Assembly (NCBI GenBank): GCA_028583415.1
Contig: CM053265.1
Location: 27,745,815-27,809,814, forward strand
Source of the DNA: Protea cynaroides
Taxonomy: Eukaryota; Streptophyta; Magnoliopsida; Proteales; Proteaceae
Direction: 5' to 3'
Length of the DNA stretch: 64,000 nt
Notes under the pieces: generated by a model
What the model was told of the DNA's origin: nothing
Databases searched by the model: none
The model's input: the letters and a program-made list of their open reading frames with translations, nothing else
Made by a program: the position numbers and the translations under genes
Part shown: positions 47,480 through 58,072 of the stretch, piece after piece
How positions within the stretch are numbered: position 1 is the stretch's first letter
Layout: each line of letters opens with the position of its first letter

Positions 47480-48831
47480 GAAAAAATTTCATCTACACCC
47501 CATCAAAGATTGTTAACATCATCTACACCCATAAGAATGCAGAAACATCACCTAGATCCACTTAACTGACAGAAATCACTAAAATTGTTGAAATACAGTT
47601 TTACCATTCATTTTTATATTTTATCCTTTTAATTTTAAAAAACTTAAAAGATTTATTCCAAACAGCCTTCTTCTCCGGCTAAGTGAAGATTTTTCCGGTA
47701 ATGTGAGCATGAGACAAAATCTGGATATGCTTCGCTCCAAATCTTGGTAAGTTGGAAGTTGGAACCCATAGGTGAGATGCCTATTGAGGAGAGATGCGAA
47801 CTTTGCCCACAAGAATAAGATAACAACCAGAAGAAATAGCACATGAGCGACAAGAGACAACGGATTGTATCCATCCCGTTCGAACAGGAACCAAAAGGCA
47901 ATTGCTGTTACTAGCGGCCAAGCCCCTGCACTCCATCGTTTCCATAATATCGCGTCGGCAACTGCAGAACCCATTATAGTATCAATATCGAATCCAACAA
48001 GAATTCGTGACATGATGAAGAGGAATAAAAAGAAGACTCAGAAGATCCAAAACACAAATTTCCCAAGCATGAAGAAGAAATGCACGATATAGCAACAACA
48101 GTTAAGAAGGGACCGGAAATGCAAAGAAAGAAATACGTGTACTTGCGCCACCGCCAAGAGCTTGATGTACCAATTTCCGATGAGATTGTGATGAAACAGA
48201 CGATTGACGAGCCAAATCATCGTCTCCCATGGTGGCTATACGTTAAGGTTTCGTAGCAAGAAAGGGACGGAGACGAAGAAGCCAAGCAGCCAACAAGGAT
48301 TTGAAGCAGAAGCAAACTAAATTGATTTTGAAGAGAAGAGATCCATTGGATTCAACGCCGGAGCCCGCAACGACGGTAAATGCAAGATGGTACTTGATTA
48401 TTGGTTGGAAGGAAAAGCGTGCGTTCACGAATCACAATTCACGATTCACGATTCACGACCAAGACGACATACACTTCCATCCAATACTTCCATCCAACAC
48501 TGTTGGAGCCATGCCAACTCCCCTAATTTTCCCTCAAACCAGCTCCTGCCATATGAATCTGACTATGGAGAAGAGCAGAAGAGGAAAGAAGAAGAGGAAA
48601 CGAAGAAGAAGAAGAAGAAGGGTAAAATGGTATTTTATCTTTACTCTAAGGGCAGTATTGTCCATGGAAAATTTTATTTCAGTTGACGTCAGCATCTAAC
48701 GGGAATTAACTGACGGAGTGGACTTCTTTGATTACCACAGCCAAAGTTTTGGGACCTAGGTGATGTTTTTACAAACTTGTGGGTGTAGATGATGTTAACA
48801 ATCTTTAATGGGGTGTAGATGAAATTTTTTC
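47480..48831. mobile_element. Pack-MULE (Mutator-like, non-autonomous, 1352 bp)
   Basis: A perfect 9-bp TSD TTAAATTAT (47471-47479, 48832-48840) flanks inverted repeats of 52 bp with one mismatch (47480-47531 and 48780-48831), extending imperfectly to about 80 bp. The ends read GAAAAAATTTCATCTACACC, with an internal CATCTACACCC repeat. Nine-bp TSDs and long terminal inverted repeats are the Mutator hallmark. No transposase. It carries a reticulon-like gene fragment with an intron (minus strand) and a GAAGAA-rich tract near 48585-48625. It is inserted in the LTR intron region. Confidence 0.9.
47621..48230 (-). pseudogene. Captured reticulon-like (RTNLB) gene fragment
   Basis: Exon 1, 48143-48230, starts MGDDDLARQSSVSSQ and ends HQALGGGA. 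A 181-nt intron (47962-48142, GT...CTGCAG) follows. Exon 2 from 47961 reads ADAILWKRWSAGAWPLV, then FWFLFERDGYNPLSLV, a hydrophobic hairpin half and FLWAKFASLLNR. This matches the first half of the plant reticulon domain, whose paired long hydrophobic hairpins shape the ER membrane. The second hairpin is missing; after LLNR the frame diverges to a Ser/Arg-rich end at 47621. The 5' leader of the parent gene is also present to about 48430. Retaining the intron shows capture of genomic DNA rather than cDNA. Confidence 0.82.
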
Positions 48832-49501
48832 TTAAATTATTATTTATTACATGATGATGATGATGATGAAATAGGCATGTGAATGTATGTGTATGGTTGG
48901 TGTGCTTGATGCGAGCAATTATCAGGGGGTGTCATAGGCCGGGCCTCAGTACTCTAGCTCTATCTCTAACTCAAGTCTTGTCATTGACATCGTCGTATCG
49001 CCATTACCTTAGCAGAACTATTACGTCGTAGTGTATGAGGGGAGGTGGTCTCGGACCGTGTAGCCTTTGACTCTGTCGGGGGGGCCTTAGCCTTATCTTT
49101 ATGGACGTATTGAGGGATGCTGGGGTGAGGCCTTGGATACATTGATTGGCATTAGGATTGGTTAGTTGCGAGCCCAGTTTGCAAGCCCTCACCAGCTGGG
49201 GTTTACATGTTGGTATGGGTAGAGTATTAGGGGAAGTGTCATAGGCCGGGCCTCAGCACTTTAGCTCTATCTCTATTCCATGGTAGGAAGGATGGGGACG
49301 ACAATAAACGTTAACCGTTGGGCGGGCTTCCACACCCTGTGCATAGAGGCGAGGCGGCCACCGAACCTTTCTATATCGCATTACAAACTTATTTACCAGA
49401 CCAAAGATATGAATTGAATGCATGCATATGTTTGTTGCATTGTTTTGTTTGCTCACTGAGCCATGATGTATGCTCACCCTTTCGACGTTGAATATTTTTA
49501 G

Positions 49502-49632
49502 TTGATGATGCAGGTACCACTATCGAAGATTATATGAGTACTCCAGTGTACGGACGTGTTGCTGCAATGGAAGCCGAAGACTTAGATACGCATGATCCCT
49601 CATGTGAGTGCAACTCATTCGTATTCGATTAG
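49502..49632 (+). CDS. Conserved LTR exon, solo LTR in E3
   Basis: TTTTTAG then VDDAGTTIEDYMSTPVYGRV, ending HDPSCECNSFVFD, stop. Intact open segment with both in-phase acceptors. Confidence 0.5.
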
Positions 49633-50040
49633 ATTTTTGTTATAATTATTAAGGGAATGTAATTGATACTTTATTTATTTACGTCCCAGTTGATACAATA
49701 ATAACTTGTTATTTTATTATGGTTATCATAGTTAGATTTCTCAGTTCATTTACTATAAGACTTCTGCTATTGTGTATTTATTCTGATTATGGTTTTGGAT
49801 GTGTATGGTTTTATTTTTTATGGACATAGCCTATTAGAGATCCTGGTTGAACCGTTGGTTTATTAGCGGTTCATCACACCATTTTGAGTAGTGCAGAATT
49901 GGGGTGTGACATATGCTGAGGATTATGATCGAGATCGTAAGGCACCTCCTCCTCCAGCACCCCCAGTTCCATGATGCATTAATTTTCTTTTTCCTTGTAC
50001 TACAGAGTAACTGTCCGGATTATGGACCGTACTCTGATTT

Positions 50041-50042
<2 letters not shown>

Positions 50043-50126
<84 letters not shown>
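50043..50126. repeat. (AT)n microsatellite in the E3 leader
   Basis: About 42 AT units downstream of the antisense gene and upstream of the PBS. E1 has only a short TATATA at the matching place, so it expanded in E3. Confidence 0.95.
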
Positions 50127-50130
<4 letters not shown>

Positions 50131-50312
50131 TTTATTCGATCTATATATAAAACTTGTTTCTCATCTTAATACTGCATTATTCTCTTTCATAATTTTTGTC
50201 TCATACAACACAAGTGCTTATAGTGTGTTCTTATTAAAGCTTTTAAATTTTATCCTAACTCAGTTCACAAACTTTTGTGGAAGTATACAGGTTTAAAAGA
50301 TAGGGCCCGAGA

Positions 50313-50324
50313 GCTCTGATACCA
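50313..50324 (-). promoter_or_regulatory. Primer-binding site of E3 (initiator-Met tRNA type)
   Basis: Minus reading TGGTATCAGAGC, three nt after the 5' LTR end, identical to the E1 site. Confidence 0.9.
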
Positions 50325-50327
50325 AGT

Positions 50328-52618
50328 TGTCACACTCCAATTCTGCACCAACCAGAATGGTGTGATGAACTGTCGATGATCCAATGGATCAACTAAGATC
50401 TCGAATAGGCTGTGTCCTTTTTTCTTAAACCATGCACATCCACAACCATAATTAGAGTTAATAAACAATAGCGGAAGTCTTTAATATTAATGAACTGAGT
50501 ATCTAACCGTGATATCATAAATAAAGTATCCAATTATCTTAAATAACTGAAGACAATAAAATAAAATAATTTAATCAATTACATATAATGAATAATCCAT
50601 CAAATATATCTAATCAAAGATGCATGAGTTGCACTCGCATGACGAATCATGCGATTCCATCATAGCTTCCATATCCATTGCTGCAACATGTCCATACACT
50701 GGAGCATTCACATAATCTTCTACAGTAGGACCTGCATCATCAACTAAAAATATTTGACGTTGAAAGAGTGAGCACACATCATGGCTCAGTGAGCGAACAA
50801 AACAATGCAACAAATATATGCATGCATTCAATTCATATCTTTGGTCTGGTTCATAAGTTCGCAATGTACAATAGAAAGGATAAGTGGCCGCCGCACCTCT
50901 ATACACGAGTGTGTGAAGCCGCCCAATGGATTAACACCATTGCCGTCCCACATGCATCCATCATGGAATAGAGATAGAGCTAAAGTTCCCGGATTAAACA
51001 CTACATAACACTTACCCTGATGCCCTACCCATACCAACACGTAAGCCCCTATTGGCAAGGGCTTACAAACTGGACTCGCAACTAACCAATCCTAATGTCA
51101 AACAGTGTATCCAAGGCCTCACCCCAGCATCCCTCAATACGTCCATAGAGATAGAGCTAAGGCCCCCCGACAGAGTCAGAGACTACACGGTCTGAGACTA
51201 TCTCTCCTGATGCCCTACGATGTAATAGTAAGGTAATGACGATACGACGATGTCAGTGGACAAGACTTGAGTAGAGATAGAGCTAGAGTTTGGTGACCAG
51301 GATGAACCACAGTGTCACGTCCTCCCCCTGATGCTCCACTCGCATCAAGCACACTAACCACACACATTCATTCAAATGTCTATTCCTAGCATCATCATTA
51401 TCATCATGTTATAAATAAACTGAATTAAATATGCATGAGCAGTAATAACAGAAATATTGGATGACATGTGAACTGCACAATACATGCATACAAGCATAGA
51501 ATCATTAATGGCATTGGACTCAATAAATAAAAATAGTTTATTATTAACCAATTAATTTAGGTCTTGTTCCCTCACCTTTGGTTGATAGTAGATCCTCGTT
51601 CAAGCTTTATAAATCTCTTTTAAACCACTTGGAAACCTAACAAATTTATAAATTTTAAATTAGAATTTATTCCCATGAATTTAGACTAACAGAAACTGAG
51701 AGGTCGCAGGTGTGGCAGCACCTGTGGTCTCAGTTTTTGCAATCACAGGGGGTGTGGCCGTAGGGTGTGGTCGCATATCCTGTGACCACACATGCAACCA
51801 CACCCTCCCTGGAAACTTCCCGAGGGCATGTGTTCGGATATGTGTGTCTCCTATTGTCGTACATCATGCAACCACACGTGCGACCACACGTGTGATGATC
51901 GACTTTTTCATCCTCAACTCCATTCCTTCATGTTTGGATCCCTTGGCTTAACATCATGGTCCTTCCAATGATTGTTCTATGGCTCAGAACTATTATTTTA
52001 TACACAATCTATTGTCCACACAATTTTTTCCCATGGATTCTCTTGGAATTTATCCATGGATTGATGATTTGGGTTTCACCTAAATCCTCTTTCATGAACT
52101 ATTCTAGGCTCTCAATTTAACATGGAGAATGTTTTCATACCTTAAGCTTGTTGAATATTCAAAGTTTTCTTGAATTTTCTTCCTCCTTAGTCTTCCTCTT
52201 AAATTCTCCTTCTCTTCCTTTTCTTCTCTTTCTCTCACTTTCAGTTTGAGTTTTAAAAGGGTGAAAGAGGCTAAGGGACGTCCTATTTATAGTGGAAAAC
52301 CCTCCATAATATGCCCTACTGAGTTTAGGAAAGAACCCCCTAAACTATGTGATCGGAGGTAGGGTCACAGAATCCGTTGACCACACCCTCTGAAACATGC
52401 GACCACACGACCTAAATTCCTGTGGTTGCATTATTTTGAGGTGTGGTCGATCACACCTGTTTAGGTATGCGACCACACACTCATAATTGACTGTTTTTTG
52501 GGTTAATTCTCATACCTGGTCTTGTGGTTTCTTCATGCACTTGGTCCACTTGGCCCAACCATGATAGGAAGACCTGATACAAGGTGGTAAAACCAGTTAG
52601 TTCGACACGGGTCTTAGA
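50328..52618 (-). repeat. E3 5' LTR (2291 bp)
   Basis: TGTCACACTCC...GGGTCTTAGA. The last CA is GA but the TSD TAAGG follows. Donor TTAAG/GTATG with intron start at 52140, motif clusters at about 51700-51900 and 52340-52480, exon 50610-50743. Confidence 0.92.
50610..50743 (-). CDS. Conserved LTR exon, E3 5' LTR
   Basis: The best preserved family A copy: VDDAGPTVEDYVNAPVYGHV, then Met/Glu-rich codons, then HDSSCECNSCIFD, stop. It keeps both in-phase acceptors and all three Cys of the CEC--C motif. Confidence 0.55.
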
Positions 52619-52623
52619 TAAGG

Positions 52624-53051
52624 TATTCTTGAAAATATCACCTATGCGAGGCTTAAAATGGTTCGGACAGAAAGGAAAGCTAAGTCCGAGGTACGTCGGG
52701 TCATATGAGATTCTAGCTAAACATGGGAAGGTGGCGTATCAGTTAGCACTACCCCCATCCATGTCAAGTGTGCATGATGTATTTCATATCTCATTACTGA
52801 AAATGTACATCCAAGATCCAACACACGTCTTAACAGTGGATCCATCGGGTCTAACTGATAATTTGACCTTCGAAGTAGCACCAAACAAAATTACCAGTCG
52901 AAAGGTTCAACGTCTACACAAACGTGACATTTACTATGTTAAAGTTACTTGGAGGAGCCAAGATGTGGAAGAGATCATATGGGAAGAAGAGAACGCTATG
53001 CAAAAGCAATATCCTCATCTTTTCTACTCGAAAGATATGTGTAAATTTTGA
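52624..53051 (+). pseudogene. pol: E4 pol part 2: IN C-terminus and chromodomain
   Basis: Open from the E3 junction: VFLKISPMRGLKWFG, PSMSSVHDVFHISLLK, then the chromodomain (RDIYYVKVTWRSQDVEEIIW) and the end PHLFYSKDMCKF, stop. It is the cleanest copy of this region in the window. Confidence 0.9.
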
Positions 53052-53067
53052 CGATGAAATTTATATA

Positions 53068-53080
53068 AGAGGGGGAGAGT
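53068..53080 (+). promoter_or_regulatory. Polypurine tract of E4
   Basis: AGAGGGGGAGAGT directly before the LTR start TGTAAGACCC at 53081. Confidence 0.85.
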
Positions 53081-55432
53081 TGTAAGACCCGTATCGTATT
53101 AACCCGGTCTTACCACCTTGTATCAGGTCTTCCTATCATCGTCGGACCAAGCAGACCTGGTGTGTGAAGAAACCACAAGGCTAGGTATGAAATTGAACCC
53201 AAAATCATTTAATTAATAGCGTGTGGTCGCATACCTAAATAGGTGGGGTCGACCACACCTCAGAATAATGAGACCACTAGAGTCTGGGACGTATGGTTAT
53301 AGTTTTTAGACGTGTGGTCGACGGGTTCTGCGACCCCACGTACGACCACACAATGTTATAACCGACTCCGTGATTAGAAAACCTTCCTAATCTGAAGGGG
53401 GTTCTTTCTTAATCAAAGTAGGACTCTATATGGACGGTTTCCCTCTATATATATGACGTCCCTTAGCCTCTTTCATTCTTTTAGAACTCAAACTAAAAGA
53501 GAGAGAAAGAGAGGAGGTGGAAGAGAAGGAGAATTGAAGAGGAAGACTAAGAGAAAGAATTTTAGAGAGAGCTCTGATTCTTCAACAAGTTTAAGGTATG
53601 AAAATATCCCCTTCATCAGTTGAGTGCCTAGAATAGATCATGAAGGAGATAGTGATTCAAAGTAAGATCTAAATCCTAAGACCATAGACAAAACTCTAAA
53701 GGATCCTTGGAGAATGGATTAAAGTGAAGAATTATGTAAAAATATGAATTTTAAGCCATAGAACAATCATAGGAAGGATCATAATGATAGGCCAAGGAAT
53801 CAAGATACGAAAGTATTGGATTAAGAGTGAAAAGTCAACCAGCACTCGTGGGGTCACAGTTTGATCGACCACATGAGGCACATATGTTCGACCACACACC
53901 CTCGGGAAGGTTCTAGGGAGGGTGTGGTCGCATGTGTGTGGTCGCATGATATGCGACATCACATATCAACCCCACACCCTGTGGTCGCAGAAACTGAGAC
54001 CACAAATGCAGCCACACCTGCGACCACTCAACTTCTGGAGGTCTGATTGGTTCCAGATGGGACATTTAAACACTACAATTAATGAATATGAACTCTAACT
54101 TAGAATCCATAAATTTATTAGGTTTTCAAGTGGTCCAAAAGTAATTTACAAAGCTTGGAAGAGGACCAACCATCGATCAAAGGTGAGGGAACAAGTCCTA
54201 AACTAATTGGATAATAACAAACTGTTTACTTTTATTGAGTCTAATGCCATGATTGATTCTATGCGTGTATGGTTGTAATGTTCATCTCACATGTCATCCA
54301 ATATTCTTGCTATTACTGCTCATGCATATTTAATTCTATTTATTTATAACATGATGATGATGATGATTCTAGGAATAGACATGTGATTGTATGTGTGTGG
54401 TAGGTGTGTTGGATGTGAGTGGAGCATCAGGAGGAGGACGTGGCATGGTGGTCTTAAACCTCATCACCAGACTCTAGCTCTATCTCTACTCACGTCTTGC
54501 CCATTGACATCGTCGTATCGCCATTACCCTAGCAGAACTATTAAATTATAGGGCATCAGGGGAGGTGGTCTTGGACCATGTGGTCTTTGACTCTGTCGGG
54601 GGGCCTTAGCTCTATCTCTATGGATATATTAAGGGTTGCTAGGGTGAGGCCTTGGATATACTATTTGGAATTATGATTGGATGGTTGTGAGCCCAGTTTG
54701 CAAGCCCTTGCCAATAGGGGTTTACGTGTTGGTATGGGCAGGGCATCAGGGGAAGTGTTGGTGGCGTTTGATCCAGACACTTTAGCCCTATCTCTATTCC
54801 ATGGTGGGTGCATGTGGAATGATAATGGTATTTGATCCATTGGGCGGATTCACATATTCGTGTATAGAGGTGTGGGGGCAACCAAACCTTTCTATAGCAC
54901 ATTGCAAACTTATAAACCAGACCAAAGATATGAATTAAATGCATGCATATGTTTGTTGCATTGTTTTGTTTACTCACTGTGCTCAAGTTGGTGAGCTGAC
55001 CCTCGCGCACACAATTCTTTTTAGTTTCTGTTGTTGCAGGTGTTATGGTTGAAGATTATATGAATACGCCAACGTGTGGGCATGCAGCGGCTATGGATGT
55101 GCAAGCTGTGAAGGACGAATATGGCTCGTCAAGCTAGTGTTTCAACTATGTTTACACTTAGTGGTTAACTTTAGTTTTGTGATACTTGTAATAAGTATTA
55201 CTTATGTTTTGGTTACTTGAAGATAACTTGTTAAATATTTAATTATCATTGTAGACTCTTAGTTCATTATTAATAAAGACTTTTGCAATTTACTTAATTA
55301 TCTATGATTGTTACGGTGGAATGTGTTTTGGTTTAACATGGTTGGCATAGCCTTTATGAGATCCTAGTTTGAACCATTGGTTCTCATGACGGTTCATCAC
55401 ACCACTGGTTAGTCCAGAATTGGGGAGTGACA
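53081..55432 (+). repeat. E4 3' LTR (2352 bp)
   Basis: TGTAAGACCCGTATC...GGGGAGTGACA. TATATATA box at about 53447-53455, a GA-rich non-coding exon, donor TTAAG/GTATG (intron start 53596), GTGTGGTCGC-type motifs at about 53220-53350 and 53850-54030, exon 55025-55137, and AATAAA near 55270. The downstream flank GGTAC cannot be tested as a TSD because the 5' end is lost. Confidence 0.9.
55025..55137 (+). CDS. Conserved LTR exon, E4 3' LTR (divergent end)
   Basis: TTTTTAG and, 15 nt later, TTGTTGCAG; then GVMVEDYMNTPTCGHAAAMD and an end KDEYGSSS, stop. It lacks the CEC motif and shares its short SSS ending with the copy at 23740-23851, so two end types exist. Confidence 0.45.
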
Positions 55433-56686
55433 GGTACGTTAGCCAATAGCTCTAGCATCTAGTATCCCAATAGAGTGAGTGCTACCCTCTTACTCATCCT
55501 CTTTCTTAGGTTGAAGTTTGAGCAAATTATACTCAAGTCCTTCCTCCCTTGTTTAGTCTTATGAGTTTTAAGGGTTTGCTATGGTAGTTACTATTTCAAA
55601 GTTTTCCTTCAATTGCAGCTTAATTGCAATGGAAATTAAAGAAAAAGGAAGTGAAATTTTTTTTACTTAATAAGGAAATTCTTATAGCTATAACACAACA
55701 TGATTGTAAATTACCTAAATTTAGTACCATATTTAGTAATGACACTTTTTTGATGTAAAATTTATTTTACTTTTCAAATGAAAAAATTTGGATGCAAAGT
55801 GAAGCATAAGTTAATAACTAAATACATAATGATTTAGGGTGAGTTACATTGTCATGTGATAGCATGTGTGCGATGATTACAAAAGTTTTTTTTTTAAGGT
55901 TAAAAATTTTACTTCCTTTTTAATTAATTCTTCTTACATCCAATCAATCTCGTTGTTTGAACACCACTCTAAGTTTTTTTAGGAGGTGGACTAGGCAAGT
56001 GCACAACTACTGTTGGAGTCATAGGCTATTTTATGTTGCAGAACATTTCACAAACAGTCAATTATACCATACAAGTTTTACAAAGGAAAGCCATTCTTTA
56101 ATGCTACCAAGCGAAAGATCTTCGCTTCTTAGAACTGTTGTGTATACGTCGGCAAGGCAACAGCCACGTATACACCTCATTAGAGGTTAGTAAATTTAGA
56201 AAGTCGTTGAGAGAGGTAGAGTTATCCTGGGTGATAAGGAGTGTTGTCATTAGGGCTGAGGTGGCAATGTTGCTATTGAAACCAGTAATGCTGATGTGGC
56301 CCATAACTTAAAAGCAAAGAAGGATCACTAGGGGTTGGACTAGGTAGTCCAGCAGCCACACCGATAATCAAGTCATTAACAGAGCAAGCAGTATGGAGAT
56401 TACGAGAGATCTTAATCTCCTTAGAGTGTAGTAAGGATTGAGTATTCTCAAAGTATGTAAAGAAGTGTCCATTACCTGTGACCATAAAGTGTTTATATAG
56501 ACTTACAGAGTGTCCTATTGGGGTTGGGTACTCCATTGATGTAGTGGAGTCAGCATAGTTAACTGCCACTTGAGGGCTTTAGTCAGCTACAATCTCCAAC
56601 CACTGGATGATGATCTCACAACTGGGAGGCGATCTGCTTGTCGCAATCCTAGGAGTCCAATGAGTGTTATTAATGGCTGAGACAGA
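55433..56686. other. Unclassified sequence, no gene recognised
   Basis: AT-rich to about 55960, then more balanced. A minus-strand open frame of 98 codons (56273-56569) has no motif I recognise. No terminal repeats or TSD found. Confidence 0.4.
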
Positions 56687-58072
56687 TGTAAGACCCATGC
56701 CCAAACCCCATTATGGTTTGACCATTTTGGCATGTGTCGGGTCTTCCCACGTGTGAACTTATCAGACTAACATAACCGAAGACGATGACATACCTAAAAG
56801 GTGACACAAAACCACTATCTTGAACCACTCATGTCATCAAAGCACACGAAAGTACACTCTGAGAAGTCTTGGACCCAACCTATGTGACCCCCAAGTTCCT
56901 AGCACGCACATACCTAAGCTAGCCGACCAAAAAGGAGGTCCGACTAGACACAGAGGTGGTGCGATCACGCACCAGCCGCATGCTGTGCCGCCGCACCTCT
57001 AGGTGCTTACCAGGTTGGTTACCAATTGATCACGGGTCTCGCCGATTTGAATTTTGATCTTCTCCAAACTAAGAAGGTCTATCACCCACAGTCTGAGCAT
57101 GGAAAAGAAGGAGGAAATCTTCTTTGTTTCCATTTTTATTTCCTTGAGATTTCATGCTTACCGATTTTGTAAGGAGAAGGATCTCTATCCTCTCTACTCT
57201 CCCATTCGGTTAGCCAAAGCCAAATCGGATAAGAAACTCTGATGCACAAAATTTAGAAGGAGAGAAACGAGAGGAAGAGAGGAAGAGTTTACTTTGACTA
57301 CCGACCAAAGAGAGAAGAAGAAAGAGGAAACACAGAGAAAAAGGAAAAGAAAAGAAGAAGGAGAGGAACTCGCCTATGCAAGCACAAGTTCATTGGAGAG
57401 ATTAAAGGAGACACACCATTGTAAGTACTCCTTCACCTCAGCTATAAATCAGATAATAAACACTTGAAGTAATTAATCGATTAATTCAAAATCTGAATGG
57501 AAAGACTCCATAAATGGTGTAAAGGAAATGATATTGTGCATATTGAGGAATTGTCCATGATGTAAGAGTAAGCCATGACTAAATCCATGGAGGAAAATAC
57601 CATTCACCAATGCTGAGTTTTGAACCACAAGAACTACTGTCCACAGTATCAGATCGTGAACAATAGTACATGAGGTAATGGAAAAAGAATGGTAATGACT
57701 CGAATGGACTAAGAAAAATAACTATGGTTGTTGTTTTTGGAGACCTTAGAATGACCAATGGAGACCAGAATCCATGAACAATAGTGGATCTGAAGGTTTG
57801 GAAATCAGATCTAGTGTTAAAAATCAGATCTGATATTTCGGTTAATTATTGAATCGAATTGACATACAAAATATAGTGTAAACATGGATGCAGGAGATCA
57901 AACTCCTTATTCCTACTTAGAAAAATATGAGAAACATGTTGGAGAAAGTTGGTAGCCATTGGACCACGTTTGGTTGTGCCTTCAATGGGACTAGCTTCAC
58001 GACCTGCCAATCATGACGTGGGGTCGATGCCATTACTCGTACGTGATTTCGATGTCGGATCTTGGCCAAACT
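56687..58072 (+). repeat. Diverged chromovirus-type LTR, 5' part
   Basis: Starts TGTAAGACCCATGCCC like the other LTRs. It has a GTGCGATCACGCACC-type palindromic cluster near 56956-57005, a GAGAAGAAGAAAG-rich leader (57240-57400) and a perfect donor ATT/GTAAGTAC at 57421. Interrupted by a solo LTR at 58073. Its continuation after 60649 is short and no LTR end is recognised. Confidence 0.6.

Larger units (their letters stand above)
46294..49911 (+). repeat. Solo LTR nested in the E3 antisense gene, with a MULE inside
   Basis: The start is TATAAGACCC (TG mutated to TA) and the end GGTGTGACA. Comparison with the E1 antisense gene restores GTGTATGCTGAGG, so the TSD is TATGC: intact at 49912-49916 and reduced to TATC at 46290-46293. 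Without the MULE and its TSD the LTR is about 2257 bp. GGGTCGA-type motifs at about 46435-46565 and 47070-47190; donor CAG/GTATGG at 46814; exon 49502-49632. Confidence 0.88.
45125..49974 (+). pseudogene. Antisense gene in E3: plant transposon-protein-like, interrupted
   Basis: The third exon begins at 45125 after CTTTGCAG; MARTKVHRVHDPVHF starts at 45130. Visible blocks: FGDMGW, FYCNLQVVGDPNDIDRGREL, VKGVEISFN, ILGIPNDGPLVYYAPKEPQF, CLPYIIIRMMRRATMP, LDWEAICKIGMRDVQVSDEE, then a Pro/Ser-rich tail with degenerate IREA-type repeats. Stops at 45457, about 46098 and 46206 and a 1-nt loss near 45610. A solo LTR (46294-49911) sits near the 3' end; the last codons and stop are at 49912-49974. First donor TTAG/GTATGT at 44678. 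Role unknown; the genomic position equals that of the E1 and E2 copies. Confidence 0.78.
37072..52618 (-). mobile_element. E3: full-length Tekay/Del-like chromovirus inserted in E4
   Basis: Perfect TSD TAAGG (37067-37071, 52619-52623). LTRs 37072-39406 and 50328-52618; PBS 50313-50324. It contains gag, the intron-like segment, pol, the antisense gene and a solo LTR that itself holds a MULE. The terminal CA in plus reading at 52617-52618 has become GA. About 11.9 kb without the nested insert. Its motif variant is GTGTGGTCGC/GCGACCACAC. Confidence 0.93.
34744..55432 (+). mobile_element. E4: 5'-truncated Tekay/Del-like chromovirus split by E3
   Basis: The plus-strand pol starts inside RT at 34744 and runs to 37071. 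It is interrupted by E3 (37072-52618, TSD TAAGG), continues 52624-53051, and is followed by a polypurine tract and 3' LTR 53081-55432. The codons on each side of E3 join (VIGDK, then VFLKISPMRG). The 5' LTR, gag, PR and RT start are absent. Confidence 0.88.

Noticed and set aside
48301..48699. Plus-strand Lys/Arg-rich frame in the MULE
   Set aside because: It is the complement of the reticulon 5' leader and a GAA-rich tract; no conserved motif.
56273..56569. 98-codon minus frame as a possible host gene or copia protease
   Set aside because: The resemblance to DSGA-type copia motifs is too weak, and neighbouring sequence shows no supporting coding signal.
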